In this document: positions 15,665 to 19,970 of the stretch, in pieces
Layout: each line of letters starts with the position of its first letter
How positions within the stretch are numbered: the stretch's first letter is position 1
Assembly (NCBI GenBank): GCA_018714545.1
Contig: DVNG01000063.1
Coordinates: forward strand, 1 to 19,970
DNA: 19,970 bases
Reading direction: 5' to 3'
Source: Limousia pullorum
Lineage (GTDB): Bacteria > Bacillota > Clostridia > Oscillospirales > Acutalibacteraceae
Program-made: the position numbers and the translations under genes
The notes under the pieces: generated by a model
Seen by the model: only the letters and a program-made list of their open reading frames with translations
Database searches by the model: none
Told to the model about the DNA's origin: nothing

Positions 15665-15937
15665 TATAAATATCTCCTTCCTGCCTGAATGTCTATCTCA
15701 GTCTAAATATTAAAATGAAAAAAATAAAAAGGAAAAAGAAGGAAAAGAACCATTTCATTTTCCTTTAAAATACAAAATATAAACACGATCCAGTCACGGG
15801 AACGCAACCCCAAATTCTGCCTATTGTAAAAATATACTAAGTGTGTGATTTGTTTAAAAACAGGTAAAAACGAATAAAAACACATAAAATATTCATTTTT
15901 ACGAACTTTAGTATTGCGTTCGCCATCATTTATAGAT
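15665..15937 (-). promoter_or_regulatory. Structured 5' leader of the crr-ptsI-ptsH operon
   Basis: The untranslated leader is about 270 nt. Read on the minus strand it contains a 13-bp hairpin (15864-15876 with 15890-15902) that pairs fully only in the minus-strand RNA, through one G-U pair. A small TGTTT/AAACA palindrome (15851-15862) follows, then a GGGG...TCCC hairpin near 15803-15816. Last is AAGGAAAA/TTTTCCTT (15739-15746 with 15758-15765), with a U-rich tract over about 15718-15738 just before the ribosome site. The last hairpin resembles an AT-rich terminator. No known riboswitch or antiterminator consensus was recognised. Confidence 0.5.
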
Positions 15938-15966
15938 ATATTAACAGTTTTTTTGTAAAATGTCAA
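15938..15966 (-). promoter_or_regulatory. Sigma-A promoter of the PTS operon
   Basis: Consensus TTGACA (15961-15966, minus strand), 17-base spacer, TAATAT (15938-15943). Transcription would start near 15931. Upstream (15967-16342) is AT-rich sequence in which no gene or regulatory element was recognised. Confidence 0.85.
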
Positions 15967-16344
15967 CCCTAAACAAGTGTTCCCGCATATATTTTTAGAT
16001 AATACACACAATTTATATTATGGAAATATGTATGCGAAAAATTACTTCCACATTCCGAAACGTTTAAAAATTGTATTTTTCAAATTATAAATAAAATTTT
16101 CGCAAATAAATCATAACTATCGTGTATACAAGCTTCATTCACCGTAAATATGTAAAATTCTAAAATATTATAGGAGAAAGAATCGCTTTTTATAAATGCT
16201 TTTGCCGCCGTAGTATTATAAAGTCTGTAACCACCCGCTATTGACTTTTTCCAAAAATTGATATAGAATATAAAAATGCAGTAAAGCTTTTTATAAAGCT
16301 TCATAACGAGATTTCAGAAATTTGATACATGTGATTTACCGACA

Positions 16345-16368
16345 GTAAAAAAGCCTCAAAATTATAAT
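16345..16368 (+). promoter_or_regulatory. Promoter of the interrupted tRNA-Arg
   Basis: TATAAT at 16363-16368 lies two bases before the tRNA-like 5' end at 16371, preceded by a weak -35 (CCGACA, from about 16339) at 18 bases. This spacing suggests that the fragment was once a real tRNA gene with its promoter. Confidence 0.5.
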
Positions 16369-16370
16369 AC

Positions 16371-16409
16371 GCCCCTTTAGTTAAATGGATATAATAAACC
16401 CCTCCTAAG
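16371..16409 (+). pseudogene. 5' half of a tRNA-Arg(CCU) gene, broken at the anticodon loop
   Basis: The sequence folds as a tRNA 5' half: acceptor GCCCCTT (16371-16377), TA, D stem GTTA/TAAT around an AATGGATA loop with the conserved GG, A at position 26, anticodon stem AACCC (16397-16401) and loop CTCCTAA (16402-16408, anticodon CCT). After G16409 the expected GGGTT and all of the T arm and acceptor 3' half are absent (no AAGGGGC follows). The break falls exactly at the anticodon loop. The CCTCCTAAG core (16401-16409) recurs in the intact tRNA at 16524-16532, while the two genes differ in their stems. Best explained as an attachment-site junction; a decayed tandem tRNA is the alternative. 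Confidence 0.65.
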
Positions 16410-16445
16410 AATATGTTATAACGACCGCCTTTTGAGGAAAAGTGA

Positions 16446-16474
16446 TTGACAATGAGTTAATCTAAGCCTAAAAT
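16446..16474 (+). promoter_or_regulatory. Sigma-A promoter of the intact tRNA-Arg
   Basis: TTGACA at 16446-16451, 17-base spacer, TAAAAT at 16469-16474, 18 bases before the mature tRNA. It gives the tRNA its own transcription independent of the broken copy upstream. Confidence 0.8.
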
Positions 16475-16492
16475 TGAATAGATTTCAAAGAT

Positions 16493-16569
16493 GTTTCCGT
16501 AGCTCAGCTGGATAGAGCGACCGCCTCCTAAGCGGTAGGTCGGGTGTTCGAATCACCTCGGGAACGCCA
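16493..16569 (+). tRNA. tRNA-Arg, anticodon CCU
   Basis: Complete cloverleaf: acceptor GTTTCCG with CGGGAAC (one G-U), TA, D stem GCTC/GAGC, anticodon stem ACCGC/GCGGT with loop CTCCTAA (anticodon CCT at 16527-16529, reads AGG), variable AGGTC, T arm GGGTG-TTCGAAT-CACCT, discriminator G, and encoded CCA (16567-16569). It has its own promoter and terminator. Its stems differ throughout from the split tRNA-Arg(CCU) upstream. Confidence 0.97.
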
Positions 16570-16576
16570 AAAACTC

Positions 16577-16618
16577 CGCCGGAAAACCCAGTAAAATCAA
16601 GGGTTTCCGGCGTTTTTT
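16577..16618 (+). terminator. Terminator of tRNA-Arg
   Basis: Stem CGCCGG-AAA-CCC with GGG-TTT-CCGGCG (16577-16589 and 16601-16612, one bulged A) followed by six T at 16613-16618. Confidence 0.92.
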
Positions 16619-16658
16619 CATTTTTACGGGAAAAGAGAAAAATCGTGAAATTCACAGA

Positions 16659-16823
16659 TTTTCATTAGCAAATTCTCCGTCAGCTAATGGAAATTAGGAC
16701 TAATGTCGTCCGCCTTTCAGGTGTACGGCTTGCTAATAAAAATTAGCAGGATTTTTGCCATTTTGCTAATGAAAATGCCCTCTCTGCTAATTGGAGAAAA
16801 AAACGAGCAAAATCCTTGCTAAT
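16659..16823. repeat. Cluster of GCTAAT/ATTAGC short repeats
   Basis: GCTAAT occurs forward at 16683, 16732, 16765, 16786 and 16818 and inverted (ATTAGC) at 16664 and 16742, seven exact copies in 160 bases, with near copies at 16693, 16699 and 16845. Two copies form TGCTAAT-aaaa-ATTAGCA (16731-16748), and a 14-base block at 16659-16672 recurs inverted at 16763-16776. The spacing is irregular, unlike CRISPR or microsatellite. They occupy the otherwise gene-free stretch 16619-16925, as arm-type recombinase sites or origin iterons would. Confidence 0.65.
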
Positions 16824-16871
16824 GGACAAGGCGGTTGTTATCCTGTTAATTTGTTCATTTAGGGGTGGTCA

Positions 16872-16916
16872 AGAGACAATCGCACACTGTCTCTATGTCC
16901 TTTATTATTATATAAT
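16872..16916 (+). promoter_or_regulatory. Promoter with overlapping inverted repeat before the small mobile-element gene
   Basis: AGAGACA (16872-16878) and TGTCTCT (16888-16894) form a 7-bp inverted repeat. The right arm sits about 17 bases before TATAAT (16911-16916), where the -35 would be. The -35 itself is poor, so the repeat may be an operator or the promoter may need an activator. Confidence 0.35.
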
Positions 16917-16939
16917 TACGGTAACAGGAGGTGGTTGTT

Positions 16940-17119
16940 TTGAAAGAACAGAAATATCATTTATACCTTTCCAATGACGAATACAGCATATTGATACAAT
17001 CACTTATCCGTTTGAAGAACAGCTTGATAGCACAAGGCAGATACACCGATGGAGCCCCTGATGTTCTCTGTAAGGTGCTTTCAGCCAAGAAAAGAAAGTT
17101 CAAAATCAAATATATCTAA
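16940..17119 (+). CDS. Small mobile-element-associated protein, function unknown
   Basis: 59-residue basic protein beginning KEQKYHLYLSNDEYSILIQSLIRLKNSLIAQGRYTD and ending with a Lys/Arg-rich tail. The start is taken as TTG at 16940, 8 bases after AGGAGG (16926-16931); the upstream in-frame GTG at 16931 overlaps the ribosome site and cannot be used. It has the look of small accessory proteins carried by Clostridia conjugative elements, but no named domain or catalytic motif is recognised. It stands alone with its own terminator. Confidence 0.7.
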   Translation: MKEQKYHLYLSNDEYSILIQSLIRLKNSLIAQGRYTDGAPDVLCKVLSAKKRKFKIKYI

Positions 17120-17129
17120 ACACGAAAAG

Positions 17130-17159
17130 AGACCGCCTACACGATGTAAGCGGTCTTTG
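17130..17159 (+). terminator. Terminator of the small mobile-element gene
   Basis: AGACCGC (17130-17136) with GCGGTCT (17150-17156), an inner TACA/TGTA extension across one mismatch, then TTT. In the rest of the 327-base gap to the next gene the only visible structure is an 8-bp inverted repeat CTTTCCCT/AGGGAAAG (17325-17332 with 17356-17363). Confidence 0.8.
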
Positions 17160-17446
17160 ATTATTTAAAGTGAGTACGACAAATCGGAATTTGAAAACCA
17201 TAAAATTATGAGCGATTATTGCTCTCCATAGGTTATCAATAAAATCCTCCAAAAGCCTTGAAAATAAAGGATTTATCGCAATGTGTTCGCCTTATTCCTT
17301 TATATGATTTCACACAAGTTTACTCTTTCCCTGACTGCTTATAAGGGCAAAATCAAGGGAAAGAAAATCTCATAACAAGATATAACAAAGTGTGGCAATC
17401 GGAAAACTGTGGCATATGTGCGAATATATTATAACGGAGGATTTTA

Positions 17447-17827
17447 ATGGACAAGTACATTTATGATGAAAGCAACGGTCTTTGGTACGAACTGCAAGGA
17501 GATTATTATACCCCTTGCCTGACCTTACCAGCCGAAAAAGAACACAAGCCTATCGGCTTATGGGGGCATCGACACAAACGCTATTTACAGGAACATAAGA
17601 GGGCAGTTTACATCACGCTACTCACAAGTGGCAAGTTAAATGAATATCTTGCCGACGTCGATAAACAGGCGGAGGAGCGCTTTGAAAGGCTTGTGGAACA
17701 GATGAAGCAGTCACAAGACATAACAGAACAGTTAAAGTCAGAAAACGCCTTAGAATGGGTACAAAAAATGAATAACATACGGGCGTGTGCGATAGAGGTT
17801 ATAAATAACGAGATAATCTACGCATAA
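17447..17827 (+). CDS. tnpV: TnpV-like transposon-encoded protein
   Basis: 126-residue protein resembling TnpV of Tn4451-type elements and related Clostridia elements. It shows an opening YIYDESNGLWYELQGDYYTPCL, the basic central motif GLWGHRHKRYLQEHKRAVY (about 42-60), and a charged C-terminal helix. The role of TnpV is not settled; it is a marker of mobile regions and not a recombinase. ATG follows CGGAGG. Neighbouring genes belong to separate transcription units. The name rests on motif resemblance only. Confidence 0.75.
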   Translation: MDKYIYDESNGLWYELQGDYYTPCLTLPAEKEHKPIGLWGHRHKRYLQEHKRAVYITLLTSGKLNEYLADVDKQAEERFERLVEQMKQSQDITEQLKSENALEWVQKMNNIRACAIEVINNEIIYA

Positions 17828-17835
17828 CTATTTTG

Positions 17836-17862
17836 GAGGCAGGACATTTCCTGCCTCTTTTA
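17836..17862 (+). terminator. Terminator after the TnpV-like gene
   Basis: Perfect 8-bp stem GAGGCAGG (17836-17843) and CCTGCCTC (17850-17857) with a 6-base loop and TTTTATT. Confidence 0.92.
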
Positions 17863-17869
17863 TTATCTA

Positions 17870-17918
17870 TTGACACTATTAGAGGGACTTGATATAATAG
17901 CGATATTACTAATAGTAA
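17870..17918 (+). promoter_or_regulatory. Consensus promoter with palindromic operator of the PadR-hydrolase operon
   Basis: TTGACA (17870-17875), 17-base spacer, TATAAT (17893-17898) with a TG one base upstream: a fully consensus promoter. Right after it lies the palindrome TTACTAATAGTAA (17906-17918) covering the start of the message. A related CTATTAG occurs in the spacer at 17876-17882. This layout fits autorepression by the PadR regulator encoded next. Confidence 0.75.
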
Positions 17919-17934
17919 CATATAGGAGAAGTGT

Positions 17935-18474
17935 ATGGATAACATAATACTCGGTCTTTTACTGTTGAGCAGCAGAACAATTTATCAGTTGCGTGAAAGA
18001 ATAGATAAAGGGCTTAATATGATGTATAGCAGCAGTATGGGCAGTATACAGGCTGCTATAAAGAAATTGCTTAATTGTGGATATGTTCAGTATGAAGAGG
18101 TCATTGAGAATGGAAAATATAAAAAGATTTATTCCATAACCGATAGTGGGAAACAGCATTTTATTGAGTGGGTATCCATGCCAATGGAAATACAGAGTAG
18201 CAAAAATCCTGAATTGGCTAAATTATATTTTATGGGCTTTTCAACAAAAGAAAAGCGTGAGGCAGGATTACAAGAGTATGTTTCAAAGTTAAAGGAACAG
18301 TATGATGTGTTGAATGCAATTTGTAAGGAAGCAGAAAATGTCAAAGTTCCTGATAAAAATAAGGACATTCTCCATTATCAGTTTACCGCAGCTCGATATG
18401 GCAAAGATTTTATGAAATTCAATATTGAGTGGTATCAAAAACTTCTTGATGAAATGAGAGGAAGCAAGATATGA
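17935..18474 (+). CDS. PadR-family transcriptional regulator
   Basis: 179-residue regulator. The N-terminal winged helix (about 1-85) reads MDNIILGLLLLSSRTIYQLRERI, then SMGSIQAAIKKLLNCGYVQYEEV and the wing GKYKKIYSITDSGKQHFIEW. The C-terminal helical dimerisation region (about 95-175) is of the Vir-act-alpha-C type. PadR proteins are usually repressors released by small ligands. It starts at ATG 17935 after AGGAGA and ends overlapping the hydrolase start by 4 bases (ATGA), so the two are translationally coupled. Inference: it controls its own operon through the palindrome at 17906-17918. Confidence 0.88.
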   Translation: MDNIILGLLLLSSRTIYQLRERIDKGLNMMYSSSMGSIQAAIKKLLNCGYVQYEEVIENGKYKKIYSITDSGKQHFIEWVSMPMEIQSSKNPELAKLYFMGFSTKEKREAGLQEYVSKLKEQYDVLNAICKEAENVKVPDKNKDILHYQFTAARYGKDFMKFNIEWYQKLLDEMRGSKI

Positions 18475-19259
18475 AATCAATAAAGTTAGCTAATTCGCCA
18501 ATTACATATTTTATCAGTGGAATAGATCATACCGAATGGATACTTTTTATTCACGCCGCTTTTGTCAATCATAATATGTTCAAATCACAGTTTGAGTATT
18601 TTCACAACAAATATAATATTTTGACTATTGACATTATTGGTCATGGACAGTCAACGGATACCAAAAAAGGAGATGGCATAGATAAGATGTCAGAATGGAT
18701 ATTCGACATCTTAAAGGTAGAAAATATTGAAAAAGTACACATTGTCGGCGTTTCATTAGGAGCAGTACTGGCACAGGATTTTGCTAATCATCATCCAAAC
18801 TCAGTAAGCTCATTGGCGTGCTTTGGAGGATATGACATCAATAATTTTGATATTAAAATGCAAAGGAAAAATGGTGCGAAACAGATGGCGATGATGTTGA
18901 AAGCCCTCTTTTCGGTCAAGTGGTTTGCAAAAGAAAACAAGAAAATTTCTGCGCATACTTTACAGGCGCAAGATGAGTTTTTTGATATGAACATACTTTT
19001 TCCAAAAAAGTCATTTATGTTTCTGGCAACGCTCAATAGTATGATAAATAAGTATAAAACTGGAAAACGAAATTACCCTTTGTTGATTGGATGTGGAGGC
19101 TTTGATATTCCAATGGAATTAGAGGCAGTAAAACAATGGAAAATAAGTGAGCCAAATTGTAGGGTAGTTATTTTTGAAAATGCAGGTCACTGTGTCAATA
19201 TGGATGTGCCACGGGAGTTTAATGAAACTATGGAGGGTTTTTGGACAAGTGCAGAATAA
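18471..19259 (+). CDS. Alpha/beta hydrolase
   Basis: 262-residue serine hydrolase fold, probably cytoplasmic (no signal peptide). The nucleophile Ser95 is in GVSLGAV, the oxyanion region is near HAAFVNH (28-34), IIGHGQST is at 55-62, the likely acid Asp212 is in GGFDIP, and catalytic His240 is in NAGHCVN. Length and motif order fit small esterases, lactonases or C-C hydrolases; the substrate cannot be read. It is coupled to the PadR gene and partly overlaps the KTR gene, suggesting that the three are one ligand-responsive operon, perhaps for degrading the compound that PadR senses. Confidence 0.85.
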   Translation: MKSIKLANSPITYFISGIDHTEWILFIHAAFVNHNMFKSQFEYFHNKYNILTIDIIGHGQSTDTKKGDGIDKMSEWIFDILKVENIEKVHIVGVSLGAVLAQDFANHHPNSVSSLACFGGYDINNFDIKMQRKNGAKQMAMMLKALFSVKWFAKENKKISAHTLQAQDEFFDMNILFPKKSFMFLATLNSMINKYKTGKRNYPLLIGCGGFDIPMELEAVKQWKISEPNCRVVIFENAGHCVNMDVPREFNETMEGFWTSAE

Positions 19260-19428
19260 AAAGACTGATTGTAAATTTGTATTATGTCCTGTCTGCGGCA
19301 ATAAAACCCGAACAATGATACAAGAAAATACTGAGATGAAAAACTTTCCTCTCTACTGTCCGAAGTGTAAGAAAGAAACAATCATCAATGTTCAGGATAT
19401 GAAAATCACGCTTGCAGTCAGTAAATGA
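19249..19428 (+). CDS. Cysteine-rich KTR protein (zinc-ribbon type)
   Basis: 59-residue protein of the cysteine-rich KTR family, seen on many Firmicutes conjugative elements. Two CxxC pairs (Cys13/16 in LCPVCGNKTR, Cys37/40 in YCPKCKKET) would bind one zinc. The GTG start at 19249 overlaps the hydrolase stop and lies 12 bases after GGAGGG. An ATG at 19222 (68 residues) is an alternative with a weaker site. It is the last gene of the PadR operon. Function unknown; DNA or RNA binding would be a guess. Confidence 0.8.
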   Translation: MQNKKTDCKFVLCPVCGNKTRTMIQENTEMKNFPLYCPKCKKETIINVQDMKITLAVSK

Positions 19429-19437
19429 TTATGTATG

Positions 19438-19471
19438 CCGCCGCTATGGGTAACGCCATAACGGCGGTTTT
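19438..19471 (+). terminator. Terminator of the KTR gene, target of the intron
   Basis: CCGCCG (19438-19443) with CGGCGG (19462-19467), continued by TATGG/CCATA across one mismatch, then TTTT (19468-19471). The group IIC intron begins at the next base. Confidence 0.9.
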
Positions 19472-19970
19472 GTTTGCCCAGCATGGGCGTTCTCTAACGG
19501 GTGAAAGACCCTAGTGCGCGTAGACAACGACGAAGCACATAGCCGAACAGCAAGGGTGTCCATCGTGAGATGGAATCTGAAAGAAGCTGTAAGCAAACCT
19601 CTGACCTGACGGACAGGAACCGCATATAAGGCTCGGAAATGCGGATAAGGTGGCAAAAGACACTGAAGTCCAAAAGGTTGTCGGAAGTACGAGTAAATGC
19701 GGCAGGTACATGGAGGGAAAGAGAGCGCACCTTAACTGGGGAGGTCTCACAGGCGGTCACGTGAGCCGTAGTAACAACGAACTGTGAGAAGTCAGCAGAA
19801 GCCATAGTAGTGAAGAAGTTCCTGTAATGGGAATGGAGCGAAGGGCTGAACAATCAATCAGTTGAAGTACGTTCCACTTCGTAGCCGGAGCAACGTCTGT
19901 CGATAACGTCAAAGGCGGCAAAGGCAAAAGGGGCAGAAAGGAAACAACGCATGGACACAAGTAGTCTTAT
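19472..19970 (+). mobile_element. Group IIC intron, 5' part (domain I onward), continuing past the window
   Basis: The sequence matches the 5' half of class C group II introns of the Oceanobacillus type. It starts GTTTGCCCAGCATGGGCG (usual start GTGTGCCCGGCATGGG), then GGGTGAAAGACCC, GCAAGGGTGTCC, GATGGAATCTGAAAGAAGC, CATATAAGGCTCGG, CTGGGGAGGTCTC and GAAGTCAGCAGAAG. The 5' splice site falls right after the TTTT of a terminator hairpin, the classic IIC target. The maturase begins at 19951; the ribozyme core domains V-VI are beyond the window. Minus-strand open frames over this stretch are accidental. Confidence 0.9.
19951..19970 (+). CDS. Start of the group II intron reverse transcriptase/maturase (partial)
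   Basis: ATG at 19951 after an AAAGGAAA-type ribosome site opens a frame reading MDTSSL before the window ends. Position and first residues fit an intron-encoded RT/maturase. Only six residues are visible, so the identification depends on the intron. Confidence 0.6.

Larger units (their letters stand above)
16410..19970. mobile_element. Putative integrated element, left end at the split tRNA-Arg; right end beyond the window
   Basis: Everything to the right of the split tRNA has mobile-element character: a second tRNA-Arg(CCU), clustered short repeats of integrase-arm type, a TnpV-like gene, cysteine-rich KTR, small accessory genes with their own terminators, and a group II intron. To the left are housekeeping metabolic genes. 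No integrase, relaxase or conjugation gene is inside the window, so the type of element (ICE, IME or prophage) is unknown and the boundary is inferred. Confidence 0.5.

Noticed and set aside
15784..15825. GlcT/LicT antiterminator (RAT) or c-di-GMP riboswitch in the PTS leader
   Set aside because: GTGACTGGATCG and GGGGTTGCGTTCCC recall parts of these elements, but the conserved cores and partner strands are missing.
15703..16304. Two minus-strand open frames (about 102 and 74 residues) upstream of the PTS operon
   Set aside because: They lie in AT-rich leader/intergenic DNA, one crosses the strong promoter at 15938-15966, neither has a convincing ribosome site, and the residue composition is typical of accidental frames.
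16659..16823. CRISPR array
   Set aside because: The repeats are only 6-7 bases, irregularly spaced and in both orientations; no cas gene is visible.
19514..19520. GTGCGCG as the intron 5' splice site
   Set aside because: It resembles the GTGYG start, but the conserved GCCCAGCATGGGC and GGGTGAAAGACCC blocks that open class C introns lie upstream of it, placing the true start at 19472 just after the terminator.
19444..19960. Minus-strand open frames of 67-119 residues at the right end
   Set aside because: They lie antisense to the group II intron ribozyme sequence and have no ribosome sites or recognisable domains.

Overview
The window looks like a chromosomal segment of a gut-type, low-to-moderate GC Clostridia, most likely Oscillospiraceae/Ruminococcaceae. 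The reasons are the cohesin and dockerin genes, AGGAGG-type ribosome sites, TTGACA/TATAAT promoters, a Gram-positive heterodimeric ABC exporter and a clustered PTS operon. Species cannot be named from the sequence alone.

Layout. Positions 1-1208 (-) hold most of acetolactate synthase (ilvB), cut by the window edge. Positions 1539-2473 (+) hold a NusG-II-domain membrane-anchored protein and a Gx-transporter-type membrane protein. Positions 2602-6703 (+) hold two overlapping ABC half-transporters forming a heterodimeric exporter with one degenerate ATP site. Positions 6936-7961 (-) hold a leucine-rich-repeat/dockerin gene that has a promoter and ribosome site but no start codon or signal peptide. 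Then come a PduL-type phosphotransacylase (-), a family 4 uracil-DNA glycosylase (+), a cell-surface cohesin-domain protein (-) and a NifX-like protein with a His/Cys tail (-).

Positions 11240-15664 (-) form a complete sugar PTS: EIIA (crr), EI (ptsI), HPr (ptsH) and a GlcNAc-type EIIBC. The EIIBC lacks a IIA domain, which crr can supply. HPr has Arg where the regulatory Ser46 of Firmicutes lies. A strong promoter lies about 270 nt upstream of crr, and the leader between them contains hairpins, one with a following U-rich tract.

Positions 16371-19970 look like the edge of an integrated element. A tRNA-Arg(CCU) 5' half, with its promoter, stops right after its anticodon loop. A complete and different tRNA-Arg(CCU), with its own promoter and terminator, follows 83 bp later. 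Next come a cluster of GCTAAT/ATTAGC repeats, a small mobile-element ORF, a TnpV-like gene, a PadR regulator translationally coupled to an alpha/beta hydrolase, a cysteine-rich KTR protein, and a group IIC intron inserted exactly after the KTR terminator. The intron's maturase starts 20 bases before the window ends. The most interesting reading is that an element split the host tRNA at its anticodon loop and brought a replacement tRNA. The other half of that tRNA would lie beyond this window.
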